The notes: generated from the sequence alone by a model not told the origin. DNA of 34,364 bases from Streptococcus suis YS56 (GCF_000440115.1 NZ_ALMY01000040.1:1-34364), one strand, 5' to 3'. Positions 16,049 to 25,568 are shown, numbered from the stretch's first letter. A program made the numbers and translations.

Positions 16049-16051
16049 TTA

Positions 16052-16159
16052 CATACTCATGAATTGAGCAAACTTAAGGGGTGTGTGAAGGTAAAGCATT
16101 ATATTTCAGCTTGTTCGAAGGTATGAAGATATACGTATTTTATGATTTGTGCACTAGTA
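16052..16159. other. Spacer with no recognised feature
   Basis: About 110 bases between the possible integrase tail and the BOX-like element. No coding frame or hairpin stands out. Confidence 0.4.
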
Positions 16160-16314
16160 ATACTCTTCGAAAATCAAAATTATCCGTTGTCAACTTGCCT
16201 TGATGAGTGAAAAGCTCCAGTGGAGGTTTTCAGCCTGTTACCTTGAAATAAGAAAGTAACAGAGTTCTATCTTCAACTTCGTTTCCTAGGCTACTTTTGA
16301 TTTTCGTTGAGTAT
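16160..16314. repeat. BOX-like miniature element
   Basis: A 155-bp non-coding element with 20-bp terminal inverted repeats, ATACTCTTCGAAAATCAAAA and (inverted) ATACTCAACGAAAATCAAAA, differing at two bases. The ends match the outer ends of pneumococcal BOX elements (boxA start, boxC end). The interior carries two more hairpins: GAAAAGCTCC/GGAGGTTTTC with one mismatch, and CTGTTAC/GTAACAG with a 14-base loop. It lies about 60 bases before the rodA -10 and could affect rodA expression. It has no coding capacity. Confidence 0.8.
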
Positions 16315-16349
16315 AAATCGTATCCCCTCAGATGTAACTAGATTTTTAG

Positions 16350-16378
16350 TTTCAATGAGAGATGATTTTTGCTATAAT
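16350..16378 (+). promoter_or_regulatory. rodA promoter
   Basis: TTTCAA, 17 bases, then TATAAT (16373-16378) with a TG one base before it (extended -10). The start codon is 29 bases downstream. Confidence 0.6.
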
Positions 16379-16406
16379 GGAACGAGTAAGAATTTGAAGT
16401 GAAAGT

Positions 16407-17636
16407 ATGAGGAAATTGATGAAAAATAGAGGCACAATTGATAGTCGAGTAGACTACTCACTTATTTTACCGGTCTTTTTTTTATTAGTTGTGGGGATTA
16501 TTTCTCTCTACATTGCGGTTAGTCAAGATTATCCGGACAATGTTGTACAGATGGTTGGTCAACAAATTGCTTGGATAGGAATTGGAACAGTGGCAGCTTT
16601 TTTGGTCATGTTCTTTTCCACTAAGTTTCTGTGGCAAATCACACCTTACTTGTACGTACTTGGGCTAGGACTTATGGTATTGCCTTTGTTTTTCTACAGT
16701 CCAGACTTAGTAGCGTCAACGGGAGCAAAAAACTGGGTAACGATTGGTGGAATGACTCTTTTCCAACCATCCGAATTTATGAAAATAGCCTACATCATTA
16801 TGTTGTCAAGGGTGATTGTTACCTTTCATAAATATTATCCAAATCGAAAAATTCGTGAGGATTTTATGTTGATTGGTTATATGACACTGTTTACTATCCC
16901 TGTCCTGATTTTGTTGGCCTTACAGAAAGATTTAGGAACTTCCTTAGTATTTGTAGCAATCTTTAGCGGAATGCTTCTATTATCAGGAGTTTCTTGGAAA
17001 ATTCTATTACCGACTGCCTTAACGGGGATTGTTTTGGTTGGTGGATTTATGCTGATTTTTATTTCTCCTGGTGGAACAACATTCCTCCACAATTTGGGGA
17101 TGGATACTTATAAAATCAATCGTATTGCAGCCTGGCTTGATCCTTTTAAAAATGCCCAATCAACGACCTACCAGCAAGCTCAAAGTTTGATAGCTATCGG
17201 AAGTGGTGGCTTAAAAGGACTAGGTTTCAATAAAACAAATCTTCTTATACCTGTTCGAGAAAGTGATATGATTTTTACGGTGATTGGAGAGGATTTTGGT
17301 TTTATTGGAGGGACGGTATTGATTGGACTATACTTGTTGCTCATTTATCGAATGCTGCGGGTAACGTTGAAGTCAAACAATCGATACTACACTTACATAT
17401 CAACTGGCTATATCATGATGCTGTTGTTCCATGTGTTTGAAAATGTTGGCGCGGCAACTGGTTTGTTACCTCTAACAGGTATTCCTTTGCCGTTTATCTC
17501 CCAAGGTGGTTCGTCCATGGTTTCAAATTTGATTGGTGTTGGTCTAGTGCTGTCAATGGGGTATCAGTCACGACTAGCTGATGAGAAGGAAATAAATCGA
17601 TCACGTCGCCATAGAAAAATTACGATAAAACGTTAG
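16407..17636 (+). CDS. rodA: SEDS peptidoglycan polymerase RodA
   Basis: 409 residues with about ten membrane segments. It belongs to the SEDS glycosyltransferases that polymerise lipid II for peripheral wall growth, working with a class B PBP. Signature stretches are GAKNWVTIGGMTLFQPSEFMK, LQKDLGTSLVF, IAIGSGGLKGLGF, SDMIFTVIGEDFGFIGG and PLTGIPLPFISQGGSSM. The putative catalytic aspartate is in the QKDLGTS loop. It is called RodA rather than FtsW because the following genes (DJ-1 family, gyrB, ezrA) are the streptococcal rodA neighbourhood. The Shine-Dalgarno sequence is weak. Confidence 0.92.
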   Translation: MRKLMKNRGTIDSRVDYSLILPVFFLLVVGIISLYIAVSQDYPDNVVQMVGQQIAWIGIGTVAAFLVMFFSTKFLWQITPYLYVLGLGLMVLPLFFYSPDLVASTGAKNWVTIGGMTLFQPSEFMKIAYIIMLSRVIVTFHKYYPNRKIREDFMLIGYMTLFTIPVLILLALQKDLGTSLVFVAIFSGMLLLSGVSWKILLPTALTGIVLVGGFMLIFISPGGTTFLHNLGMDTYKINRIAAWLDPFKNAQSTTYQQAQSLIAIGSGGLKGLGFNKTNLLIPVRESDMIFTVIGEDFGFIGGTVLIGLYLLLIYRMLRVTLKSNNRYYTYISTGYIMMLLFHVFENVGAATGLLPLTGIPLPFISQGGSSMVSNLIGVGLVLSMGYQSRLADEKEINRSRRHRKITIKR

Positions 17637-17649
17637 AAAGTTGGTTTAT

Positions 17650-18189
17650 ATGACAAGAGTTGCGGTTGTTTTAGCCGATGGTTTTGAAGAAATCGAAGCA
17701 TTGGCCCCTGTAGATGTATTTCGTCGAGCTCATTTTGACTGTCAGATTGTTGGTTTAGATAGTCATGAAGTGGAGGGGTCGCACGGTATTCGTGTTCAAA
17801 CTGACCAAGTCTTTGATGGAGACCTGTCTTCCTTTGATCTGATTGTTTTACCAGGAGGAATGCCAGGTTCTGTCCACCTTAGAGATTCAGAGTCACTGAT
17901 TACGGAATTGCAAAGAGCGGTTGCATCAGGAAAATCAGTAGCAGCAATTTGTGCGGCACCAATTGTTCTGGATAAGGCTGGTTTGTTAGATAGTCGTCAC
18001 TATACATGTTTCCCAGGGAAAGAAAAAGACATTCCGTCAGGTATCCATCTGGAAGAGGATGTGGTCGTTGATGGTCCAATTATCACTAGCCGAGGCGCTG
18101 GAACAAGTTTGGATTTCGCCTATAAATTGGTTGATTTATTTGGTGGAGATGGGGAAAGCCTAGCTCAAACAATGGTTTATCATAGTTAA
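17650..18189 (+). CDS. DJ-1/PfpI family protein
   Basis: 179 residues with the flavodoxin-like fold of DJ-1/YajL/ThiJ. It has the conserved glutamate in DGFEEIEA (~14) and the reactive cysteine in AAICAAPIVL (~100). LVLPGGMPGS-type glycine turns and ITSRGAGTSLDFA complete the signature. Proteins of this family are proposed deglycases, chaperones or redox sensors; the precise activity is debated. The ATG at 17650 is preferred over a TTG at 17641 because homologues start MTRVAVVLADGF. It lies 13 bases after rodA and is probably cotranscribed with it. Confidence 0.9.
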   Translation: MTRVAVVLADGFEEIEALAPVDVFRRAHFDCQIVGLDSHEVEGSHGIRVQTDQVFDGDLSSFDLIVLPGGMPGSVHLRDSESLITELQRAVASGKSVAAICAAPIVLDKAGLLDSRHYTCFPGKEKDIPSGIHLEEDVVVDGPIITSRGAGTSLDFAYKLVDLFGGDGESLAQTMVYHS

Positions 18190-18194
18190 AGTAA

Positions 18195-18231
18195 TGAAGA
18201 AGATGGAGCTAATGTTTCCTCTTCTTTTTTC
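18195..18231 (+). terminator. Terminator between the DJ-1-family gene and gyrB
   Basis: AAGAAGA pairs with TCTTCTT, with an imperfect continuation, around a loop, and is followed by TTTT. Confidence 0.65.
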
Positions 18232-18251
18232 TATCAAAATATTAGAAAATA

Positions 18252-18260
18252 TGGTATAAT
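18252..18260 (+). promoter_or_regulatory. Extended -10 promoter of gyrB
   Basis: TGG TATAAT, hexamer at 18255-18260, without a good -35. This leaves a leader of about 100 bases before the gyrB start. Confidence 0.6.
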
Positions 18261-18370
18261 AAAGGGTATTCGTTAGAATGATTTTTGCTCTAAAAATATG
18301 TCTCGCTTTTATCCAGATGGATTGGCTTTTCTATTTTTAAGGAGCAACAAATAGAAAATAAGGAAAAGAA

Positions 18371-20323
18371 ATGACAGAAGAAATCAAAGATTTACAAGAG
18401 AAGGCTCAAGAATATGATGCCAGTCAGATTCAAGTATTGGAAGGTCTTGAAGCTGTTCGAATGCGTCCAGGGATGTATATCGGCTCAACATCTAAAGAAG
18501 GTCTCCATCACTTGGTTTGGGAAATTGTCGACAACTCAATCGATGAGGCGCTGGCTGGTTTTGCGGATAAAATTGAAGTTTATATTGAGCCAGATAACTC
18601 CATCACGGTTATTGATAATGGACGTGGTATTCCGGTAGATATTCAGGAAAAAACTGGTCGTCCAGCGGTAGAAACTGTCTTTACAGTGCTCCATGCAGGT
18701 GGTAAATTTGGCGGAGGCGGTTATAAGGTCTCAGGGGGATTGCACGGCGTAGGTTCATCAGTCGTAAACGCCCTATCTACTCAGCTAGACGTTCATGTCT
18801 ACAAAAATGGTCAGGTCTATTTCCAAGAGTATAAACGAGGTGAAGTCGTTGCAGATTTGGAGGTTGTTGGAGAAACAGACCGTTCTGGTACAACTGTACA
18901 TTTTACACCTGACCCAGAAATTTTTACTGAGACGACTGAGTTCGACTTTGCAAAATTAAATAAGCGGATTCAAGAATTGGCCTTCCTAAATCGTGGTTTA
19001 AATCTCTCTATTACGGACAAACGTGAGGGAGTAGAGCAAACAAAGGAATATCACTACGAAGGTGGTATTGCTTCCTACGTTGAGTATCTTAATGAGAACA
19101 AGGATGTCATTTTTGAGACCCCTATCTATACAGAAGGTGAAATGGATGATATTACCGTTGAGGTTGCCATGCAATATACAACGAGTTATCATGAAAACGT
19201 AGTTAGTTTTGCCAACAATATTCACACGCATGAAGGTGGTACCCATGAGCAAGGATTCCGTACAGCTCTGACACGTGTTATCAACGATTACGCCAAGAAA
19301 AATAAAATTCTCAAAGAAAATGAGGATAATTTGACTGGTGAGGATGTGCGTGAAGGCTTGACAGCGGTCATTTCTGTTAAGCACCCAGGGCCTCAATTTG
19401 AGGGACAAACTAAGACAAAACTTGGGAATAGTGAAGTGGTCAAAATTACCAACCGCCTTTTCTCTGATGCCTTTGCAGAATTTCTTTTGGAAAATCCACA
19501 GATTGCTAGACGGATTGTTGAAAAAGGGATCTTGGCAAGCAAGGCTCGTATTGCTGCTAAGCGTGCGCGTGAGGTAACTCGTAAGAAATCGGGTCTTGAG
19601 ATCTCAAACCTCCCAGGTAAGTTAGCGGACTGTTCCTCAAATGATGCAACGAAGACAGAGCTTTTCATCGTTGAGGGGGACTCAGCCGGTGGTTCAGCTA
19701 AATCCGGTCGCGACCGTGAATTTCAGGCTATTTTACCGATTCGTGGTAAGATTTTGAACGTAGAAAAAGCCAGCATGGACAAGATTTTGGCCAACGAAGA
19801 AATCCGTAGTCTATTTACAGCTATGGGAACTGGCTTTGGTGCTGATTTCGACGTTAGCAAGGCACGTTATCAAAAATTAGTCATTATGACAGATGCCGAT
19901 GTCGATGGTGCCCATATTCGGACACTCCTTCTGACATTATTTTACCGCTACATGCGTCCTGTTGTAGAAGCGGGATACGTATATATCGCTCAACCACCTA
20001 TTTACGGTATCAAGGTTGGAAGTGAGATAAAAGAATATATTCAACCTGGGGTTAATCAAGAGCAAGAATTGCAAGATGCCTTAGAAAGACATAGTACGGG
20101 ACGGTCCAAGCCAACGATTCAACGTTACAAAGGTTTGGGAGAAATGGATGATCATCAGTTGTGGGAAACTACGATGAATCCTGAAAATCGTCTCATGGCA
20201 CGCGTTTCAGTTGATGATGCGGCAGAAGCCGATAAGATTTTTGACATGCTAATGGGGGATAAGGTTGAACCTCGTCGAGAGTTTATCGAGGAAAATGCTG
20301 TTTATTCAACATTGGATGTCTAA
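18371..20323 (+). CDS. gyrB: DNA gyrase subunit B
   Basis: 650 residues, normal for streptococci. The subunit hydrolyses ATP to drive negative supercoiling with GyrA. The GHKL ATPase shows [10 protein letters not shown] (E51 general base, N55 Mg ligand), DNGRGIP and [14 protein letters not shown]. The TOPRIM domain shows [18 protein letters not shown] and [10 protein letters not shown], whose acidic residues bind the catalytic metals. The C-terminus holds [10 protein letters not shown]. It has its own promoter after a terminator. The ATG at 18371 has GGAAAAG before it. Nothing unusual is seen in the drug-binding region. Confidence 0.98.
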   Translation: MTEEIKDLQEKAQEYDASQIQVLEGLEAVRMRPGMYIGSTSKEGLHHLVWEIVDNSIDEALAGFADKIEVYIEPDNSITVIDNGRGIPVDIQEKTGRPAVETVFTVLHAGGKFGGGGYKVSGGLHGVGSSVVNALSTQLDVHVYKNGQVYFQEYKRGEVVADLEVVGETDRSGTTVHFTPDPEIFTETTEFDFAKLNKRIQELAFLNRGLNLSITDKREGVEQTKEYHYEGGIASYVEYLNENKDVIFETPIYTEGEMDDITVEVAMQYTTSYHENVVSFANNIHTHEGGTHEQGFRTALTRVINDYAKKNKILKENEDNLTGEDVREGLTAVISVKHPGPQFEGQTKTKLGNSEVVKITNRLFSDAFAEFLLENPQIARRIVEKGILASKARIAAKRAREVTRKKSGLEISNLPGKLADCSSNDATKTELFIVEGDSAGGSAKSGRDREFQAILPIRGKILNVEKASMDKILANEEIRSLFTAMGTGFGADFDVSKARYQKLVIMTDADVDGAHIRTLLLTLFYRYMRPVVEAGYVYIAQPPIYGIKVGSEIKEYIQPGVNQEQELQDALERHSTGRSKPTIQRYKGLGEMDDHQLWETTMNPENRLMARVSVDDAAEADKIFDMLMGDKVEPRREFIEENAVYSTLDV

Positions 20324-20358
20324 AAACTAAAAAAACAAGTGCATATACTAGAGATTTA

Positions 20359-20367
20359 TGGTATAAT
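20359..20367 (+). promoter_or_regulatory. Extended -10 promoter of ezrA
   Basis: TGG TATAAT, hexamer at 20362-20367, about 45 bases before the ezrA start and followed by AAGGAG. Confidence 0.6.
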
Positions 20368-20411
20368 TAAGCGATATTTTCTAGTAATTACTATGAGCTA
20401 AGGAGATTTAC

Positions 20412-22136
20412 ATGCCTACAGGAACAATCATCTTAATCGTTTCGATTGTTATTATTTTAATCATTGCCTATGTAGCTTGCCTGATTGTTCGTAAACGAAA
20501 TGACAACCTTTTGGTTGCATTGGAAGAACGTAAGGAAGAGCTATTTAACCTTCCAGTTAATGAAGAAGTCGAAGCTGTCAAAGCACTTCATTTGATTGGT
20601 CAAAGTCAGGTGTCATTCCGTGAATGGAATCAAAAATGGGTTGATTTGTCGCTCAATTCATTTGCCGACATTGAAAATCATATCTTTGAGGCAGAAGGCT
20701 ATAACAATGCCTTTCGCTTTGTGAGTGCAAAGAATGCTATCGACAGTATCGAAAGCCAAATTGATTTAATTGAAGAAGACATCGCCTCTATCCGTCATGG
20801 TTTGATGGAGTTGAAGGAGCAAGAAGAGAAAAACTCTGGTCGCGTAAAACATGCGTTAAACTTGTTCGATAGTTTACAGGAAGCTGTTCGTGAAAATCCA
20901 GATAGCTACGGTGAGACACTACCAGAACTTGAGAAACAATTGAAAAATATTGAAGTTGAGTTTTCTGAATTTGTGATGCTCAATTCCTCAGGTGACCCGA
21001 TTGAAGCTTCTGAAATCCTTGATAAGACTGAAGAGCATATGATTGCTCTCAATCAAATCATGGATCGCATTCCAAGTTTGATTGAGAAGGTGACCAAAGA
21101 TTTTCCAGACCAGTTGGAAGATTTGGAGTCGGGCTATCGTAAACTGGTTGAGCAGAATTATTTGTTCACAGAAGCTAACATCGAGTCACAGTTCCAAAAT
21201 ATTCGCGTTTCAATTCGTGAAAATACTGCTTTGATTGTTTCCTTTGATTTGGATGCCGCAGAAGCTGAAAATGAGGGAATTCAAGCAAAAATTGATCATT
21301 TGTATAAAGTCTTCAATCGTGAAATCGAAGCGAATAAGGAAGCTGTTAAGATTAGTAAAAACTTGCCAAAATTCTTGGAGCATGTTGTCCAAAATACACA
21401 GCTCTTGGATGAGGAAAGCCAACGCCTAAATGCAACTTACTTGCTGGCAGATAGCAAACTTTCACGTATCAATCAGCTTAAAGCTCGTTTGGAATCGATT
21501 GAAATTGTTGTTACAGAAAGTGTGGAAGACATTGAAAATCCACAAGTTGCATATTCTATTTTGGAAGAGCGTTTGGATCATTCATTGGCAAGCTTGAAAG
21601 AAATCGAAGAGGAGCAGCTTGTTTTAGCTGACTATCTGAAATCACAAGAATTGTCAGAGAACACAGCGCGTAAGAAAGCTACACTTTATATCAACAAATT
21701 GCATACCCTTAAGCGTTATATGGAAAAACGCAACCTTCCAGGAATTCCAGCTGAATTTTTAACAAACTTCTTTAGAACGAGCGATCATGTGGAAGCCTTG
21801 ATTGCCGAGTTAGACTATAAACGAATCAATATCGAAGTTGTTAACCGTTTGTTGGAAAATGCAACGTATGATATGAATCAATTGGAAGAGTTAGCGTATT
21901 TGATTGTGCAAAATGCGACTTTAACAGAGCAGTTGCTACAATACTCTAACCGTTATCGTTCATTCGATGAAAGTGTGCAAAAAGCATTTAACCGTTCATT
22001 ATCAATTTTTGAAAAGGATTTTGATTACCAAGCAGCATTTGAAGAAATTTCATTTGCTTTGGAAACAGTTGAACCTGGTGTAACAGAGCGTTTTGTACGT
22101 TCATACGAAAAAACTCGCGAAGCCATTCGCTACTAG
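20412..22136 (+). CDS. ezrA: Septation ring formation regulator EzrA
   Basis: 574 residues. Residues ~4-27 are a single membrane helix ([20 protein letters not shown]) with the bulk of the protein in the cytoplasm. The rest is spectrin-like coiled coil, rich in Glu and Lys, and the conserved QNR-patch region appears as [19 protein letters not shown] near residue 515. EzrA binds FtsZ and links it to wall synthesis at the septum. Position directly after gyrB and the length both match streptococcal EzrA. Confidence 0.97.
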   Translation: MPTGTIILIVSIVIILIIAYVACLIVRKRNDNLLVALEERKEELFNLPVNEEVEAVKALHLIGQSQVSFREWNQKWVDLSLNSFADIENHIFEAEGYNNAFRFVSAKNAIDSIESQIDLIEEDIASIRHGLMELKEQEEKNSGRVKHALNLFDSLQEAVRENPDSYGETLPELEKQLKNIEVEFSEFVMLNSSGDPIEASEILDKTEEHMIALNQIMDRIPSLIEKVTKDFPDQLEDLESGYRKLVEQNYLFTEANIESQFQNIRVSIRENTALIVSFDLDAAEAENEGIQAKIDHLYKVFNREIEANKEAVKISKNLPKFLEHVVQNTQLLDEESQRLNATYLLADSKLSRINQLKARLESIEIVVTESVEDIENPQVAYSILEERLDHSLASLKEIEEEQLVLADYLKSQELSENTARKKATLYINKLHTLKRYMEKRNLPGIPAEFLTNFFRTSDHVEALIAELDYKRINIEVVNRLLENATYDMNQLEELAYLIVQNATLTEQLLQYSNRYRSFDESVQKAFNRSLSIFEKDFDYQAAFEEISFALETVEPGVTERFVRSYEKTREAIRY

Positions 22137-22138
22137 AT

Positions 22139-22163
22139 AAAAAGCCATTTGGCTTTTTATTTT
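22139..22163 (+). terminator. ezrA terminator
   Basis: AAAAAGCC (22139-22146) pairs with GGCTTTTT (22151-22158) around ATTT, then ATTTTT. It lies three bases after the ezrA stop and 30 bases before serB, so serB may depend on readthrough. Confidence 0.8.
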
Positions 22164-22187
22164 TATACTTTGAAAGGAATATTGGAG

Positions 22188-22823
22188 ATGACAACTGGAT
22201 TATTAGTTATGGATGTTGATTCAACATTAATTTTGGAAGAAGGAATAGATTTACTTGGAGAAGAGGCCGGTTTAGGAGAGCAAGTTGCAGCAATTACCGA
22301 ACGTGCTATGCGTGGGGAATTGGATTTTGAAGAAGCCTTACGTGAACGTGTGGCGTTGTTAAAGGGACTGCCTGTTTCTGTGTTTGATCGAATTATCAAA
22401 AAAATCCACTTTACGCCTGGAGCAGCAGAGTTAGTCTCAGAATTAAAAGTGCGGGGCTACAAGGTAGCAGTCGTTTCAGGCGGGTTTCATGAAACAGTTG
22501 ATCGACTAGCTGCACAGTTAGAGTTAGACTATGTTCGGGCTAATCGATTAGAAGTAGTAGATGGAGTATTGACGGGACAAGTATTGGGTGAAATTGTAAC
22601 GAAAGATACTAAAAAAGCATGTTTAGAAGAATGGGCGACAGAAAATGGGCTGAGTCTATCTCAAACGATTGCCATGGGGGATGGAGCAAATGATTTACCA
22701 ATGATTCAACGATCGGGAATTGGAGTAGCTTTCTGTGCAAAACCGATTGTCCAAGAACAGGCGCCCTACCAAATAAATGAAAAAAATCTCTATAAACTAA
22801 TAGAGATTTTAGATAGTAAATAA
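22188..22823 (+). CDS. serB: Phosphoserine phosphatase
   Basis: 211 residues of the HAD superfamily, lacking the N-terminal ACT domain found in some SerB proteins. DVDSTLILEEGIDLL carries the nucleophile aspartate and acid/base pair, VVSGGFHETVDRLA the motif II serine region, and AMGDGANDLPM motif IV. KDTKKACLEE supplies the lysine. It completes serine synthesis from 3-phosphoserine. The frame opens at a TTG at 22149, but the ATG at 22188 has AAAGGA nine bases before it and fits homologues. No serA or serC is nearby. Confidence 0.93.
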   Translation: MTTGLLVMDVDSTLILEEGIDLLGEEAGLGEQVAAITERAMRGELDFEEALRERVALLKGLPVSVFDRIIKKIHFTPGAAELVSELKVRGYKVAVVSGGFHETVDRLAAQLELDYVRANRLEVVDGVLTGQVLGEIVTKDTKKACLEEWATENGLSLSQTIAMGDGANDLPMIQRSGIGVAFCAKPIVQEQAPYQINEKNLYKLIEILDSK

Positions 22824-22824
22824 T

Positions 22825-22995
22825 GGGAGCGGGAAAGAACTCGACTGGTCAAAAAAAGAGTTCGTCTTCCCGCCCCCGCACAGTTGATTAGGTCAGATTT
22901 GGAGTGTAAAACACGAACAAATCTGCCAATCAACCACTGCGCTGAGATGTTGACACGAACCCTGAGAAGCGAAGTTGGTCTTTTTGCCCAGCCTC
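22825..22995. repeat. Interspersed hairpin repeat, copy 2 (inverted)
   Basis: Reverse complement of the element at 8218-8387, two bases after the serB stop and one base before the convergent HAD gene's stop. The central hairpin is identical between copies. In the outer hairpin the T-A pair of copy 1 (GTGGGA/TCCCAC) is a C-G pair here (GCGGGA/TCCCGC), a compensatory change. The first hairpin of copy 1 is not preserved. It probably ends transcription from both sides. Confidence 0.85.
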
Positions 22996-22996
22996 T

Positions 22997-23647
22997 TTAT
23001 TCTGTTGTCAGTAAAATCCTTTTCAAATCTTGGACGGTTTCGACTATCATGGTGGCCCCAGCCTTTTCAAATTCCTGTTTGTTCCCATAGCCGTAAAGAA
23101 CACCGATGGCGGGAAGTTGGTGTTTGCGTGCTCCTTCAATATCATGTTCTCTATCTCCAATCATCACAGCATGGTTTGGAAATGCTTCTAATTGATTTAT
23201 AGCATAGCTGATGACGTCCGCCTTACTGATGCGACTACTATCCAGACTAGCACCGGCAATGACATCAAAGTAGTGAGCGATACCAAAATGTTCTAGGATC
23301 TGTTTGGCAAATATTTCTGGCTTTGAGGTAGCAATTACTAGTGTTTTTCCAGCTGTTCTCAATTCTTCAAGCAGAGGGATGATTCCAGGATAGAGTTGAT
23401 TTTCAAACATTCCTTTTTCTTTAAAATAGACACGGAAAGCATCAACTGCACTTTGTGTATCTTCAGGGCTGAGTTGGTAGAATCGTGAAAAAGATTCATA
23501 GAGTGGCGGGCCGATGAATCGGTTTAAATTGGCTGTATCTGGTTCTTCGATTCCCATTTTTTCTAGTGCGTAGGCGACGGAGTTTAAGATTCCTTGTCCA
23601 GAATCAGTAAGTGTTCCATCTAAGTCAAATAATATAGTTTGATACAT
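22997..23647 (-). CDS. HAD phosphatase, phosphoglycolate phosphatase-like
   Basis: 216 residues. DLDGTLTDSG carries the HAD nucleophile and acid/base aspartates, VIATSKPE motif II, K near ISKADVI motif III, and MIGDREHDIEGA motif IV. A helical cap lies between residues ~18 and 85. Close relatives are named Gph or 5'-nucleotidase; substrates of such enzymes overlap widely, so it is left unnamed. GGAG precedes the ATG and an extended -10 (TGT TATACT, hexamer at 23666-23671) lies upstream. The stop abuts the hairpin repeat. Confidence 0.88.
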   Translation of the reverse strand: MYQTILFDLDGTLTDSGQGILNSVAYALEKMGIEEPDTANLNRFIGPPLYESFSRFYQLSPEDTQSAVDAFRVYFKEKGMFENQLYPGIIPLLEELRTAGKTLVIATSKPEIFAKQILEHFGIAHYFDVIAGASLDSSRISKADVISYAINQLEAFPNHAVMIGDREHDIEGARKHQLPAIGVLYGYGNKQEFEKAGATMIVETVQDLKRILLTTE

Positions 23648-23701
23648 ACTTATCTCCTTTCTTTCAGTATAACACAGACGATGAAAAACAGAAAAGATTT
23701 A

Positions 23702-23730
23702 TTGAAAGCTGAATAGTAGTGTGATATACT
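23702..23730 (+). promoter_or_regulatory. Glycerate kinase promoter
   Basis: TTGAAA (23702-23707) and TATACT (23725-23730) with 17 bases between, followed by AAAGGAGG. Confidence 0.75.
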
Positions 23731-23754
23731 AATAATATAAAGGAGGTTAGTATC

Positions 23755-24882
23755 ATGCATATTCTCATTGCTCCGGATTCATTTAAAGAGTCTCTTTCAG
23801 CTACAAAGGTTGCTGAAGCGATTAAAAAAGGATTTTCTAAGGTTTATCCACAAGCAGGGTATGACTTAATTCCCCTAGGAGATGGTGGCGAAGGGACAGT
23901 TGAGAGTCTAATGCAGGCCTTATCCTTGGATGTAACCCAGACTTGGGTGACAGGTCCATTTGGAGATAAAATTAAGGTTTCCTATGCGGTTAAAGATGAT
24001 CTTGCGGTTTTTGAAATGGCTAAGATTGTAGGGCTGGCAAGTATCCCGCATGGAAAAAGGAGTCCTCTCTTTATTAAGACACAAGGGGTTGGGGAGCTGA
24101 TTGTAGAGCTCGTTCAAAATGGTGTTAAACGAATATTTATAGGAGTAGGTGGCTCTGCTAGTCATGATGGTGGTATCGGAATGGCGGCAGGTTTAGGAGT
24201 GAAATTTTATAATCGAGAGGGAAAAGAAGTAGAGGCAATTGGAGCTCATATCGGGGAGATTGTCAGTTTTTCCACAGAGGATATGTTGGTAGATTTATCT
24301 CAGGTCAGTATTGATTTGGTAACGGATGTGGAGAATCCGCTTTGTGGACCAGCGGGAGCCACATTTGTTTTTGCAGGTCAGAAAGGTCTTTCCTCTGCTG
24401 AATTTGAACCAGTAGACAAGAAAATGGAGTCCTTTTATAAATTAGTTAATCCAATGCTACTCGATTTAGCAGGAGCGGGTGCTGGAGGAGGTATGGCAGC
24501 AGGTTTAGTCCAATTTGCTGGTGCTCGCATTCAAAAAGGCATCGACTTTGTCTTGGACCAGTTGGATTTTGATCATCGCGTCGCCAAAGCGGATCTGGTT
24601 GTGATCGGAGAAGGGCGGATGGATGCCCAAAGCTTATCAGGGAAGACTCCGATAGGAGTAGCTAGACGTACGCCGACTGGGATTCCCATCATTGCAATTT
24701 GTGGTAGCCTCAAAGACGATCTTCCCGAGTTTCCTTTTGAAAATATCTGCGCCGCTTTTCCGATCATTGCAAGCGTTGAAAGTTTGGAGGACACGCTTCA
24801 AAAAGCAGAAAAAAACCTGGTCCGCACGGCAGAACAGGTGGCAAGAATTCTTCAGTTAGGAGGCCAACAAAGATGGAATTAG
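23755..24882 (+). CDS. Glycerate kinase, GlxK/GarK family
   Basis: 375 residues, the usual length. The enzyme phosphorylates D-glycerate and feeds it to lower glycolysis. MHILIAPDSFKESLSATKVAEAI, LGDGGEGTVESL, GVGGSASHDGGIGMAAGLG and the late GEGRMDAQSLSGKTPIGVAR are family hallmarks. The gene has a strong promoter and an AAAGGAGG ribosome-binding site. The next gene starts ten bases before its stop. The product, 2-phosphoglycerate (or 3-phosphoglycerate in some homologues), is close to the substrate of the enolase encoded nearby. Confidence 0.93.
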   Translation: MHILIAPDSFKESLSATKVAEAIKKGFSKVYPQAGYDLIPLGDGGEGTVESLMQALSLDVTQTWVTGPFGDKIKVSYAVKDDLAVFEMAKIVGLASIPHGKRSPLFIKTQGVGELIVELVQNGVKRIFIGVGGSASHDGGIGMAAGLGVKFYNREGKEVEAIGAHIGEIVSFSTEDMLVDLSQVSIDLVTDVENPLCGPAGATFVFAGQKGLSSAEFEPVDKKMESFYKLVNPMLLDLAGAGAGGGMAAGLVQFAGARIQKGIDFVLDQLDFDHRVAKADLVVIGEGRMDAQSLSGKTPIGVARRTPTGIPIIAICGSLKDDLPEFPFENICAAFPIIASVESLEDTLQKAEKNLVRTAEQVARILQLGGQQRWN

Positions 24883-25100
24883 TGAAATATGTGGCTATTA
24901 TCTTATTTATTTTTATTTGTCTTGCAAAGCTAGTATTCGTTTTGAGACTTTCCGAAAAAGAAAGAGGAATGGAAACGAATGTAATAAAGGCAAATGGAGC
25001 AATGTTCTTTTTCAATGAAAAAAATGAAAGAGGCAGATTGCTAGGAATCCTTTGTCTAACCTGTATTATTTTTACTTTAATATTTATACTGCTTTATTGA
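24873..25100 (+). CDS. Small two-helix membrane protein, unknown function
   Basis: 75 residues. Residues ~5-25 (VKYVAIILFIFICLAKLVFVL) and ~56-75 (LGILCLTCIIFTLIFILLY) are membrane helices, joined by a charged link of about 30 residues with KERG and NEKNERG. The ATG lies within the end of the glycerate kinase gene (10-base overlap) and has a strong AGGAGG ribosome-binding site six to nine bases upstream, so it is very likely translated and coupled. I recognise no family. Association with glycerate metabolism is only by position. Confidence 0.75.
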   Translation: MELVKYVAIILFIFICLAKLVFVLRLSEKERGMETNVIKANGAMFFFNEKNERGRLLGILCLTCIIFTLIFILLY

Positions 25101-25109
25101 TAAATCAGT

Positions 25110-25562
25110 CTAACCAAATAATTTTTTCCAGAAGGAAGATTTTGCATCTTCCTTTTTTTCTTCTGGCTTTGAGATAAGATTTGGAAATATGGATTCTAAG
25201 CTAACTTTTTCATTATCCACAGCGTGATTTGTGTGAAAGACAAGTGCGTAGGGAGACTGTCCTATTTTTTCATCGATGATAGCGGTAGTAATGCCGAAGT
25301 TCTGAGCAATTTTTAGTAGTGAAATTTGTTGCTTGTCAGACAGGGCTGGCGAGAGTTTGAGGAATAGAGGAGAGTAGCTGTTTGCTAGTTTTTGGCAAAT
25401 TGTATCGAACTTATTTCCGACGACTTCACTACTCAAATCGTCAAAGGAAACGAGCAGGACAACCCGTTCGCGATAGGTTCCCATGTATAGACGTTGTTCA
25501 TCTGGATTGAATCGTGTTTCGCCAGAGGCTTTCTGTAGTATGGTAGTATTTAAATCGTTCAT
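25110..25562 (-). CDS. YueI-family protein (DUF1694)
   Basis: 150 residues, recognised from LQKASGETRFNPDEQRLYMGTYRERV, the conserved front of this Firmicutes family of unknown function. The tail is Lys/Glu-rich and ends SSFWKKLFG. The ATG at 25562 has no ribosome-binding site. Instead an extended -10 (TGT TATACT, hexamer at 25569-25574) ends six bases before it, so transcription should begin at or next to the start codon. No other methionine near the front would preserve the conserved region. Confidence 0.85.
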   Translation of the reverse strand: MNDLNTTILQKASGETRFNPDEQRLYMGTYRERVVLLVSFDDLSSEVVGNKFDTICQKLANSYSPLFLKLSPALSDKQQISLLKIAQNFGITTAIIDEKIGQSPYALVFHTNHAVDNEKVSLESIFPNLISKPEEKKEDAKSSFWKKLFG

Positions 25563-25568
25563 GGTTTC

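Noticed and set aside
18298-18354. 18-codon leader peptide (MSRFYPDG...) ahead of gyrB
   Set aside because: No ribosome-binding site, no regulatory codon run and no alternative hairpins were seen, so it is probably chance.
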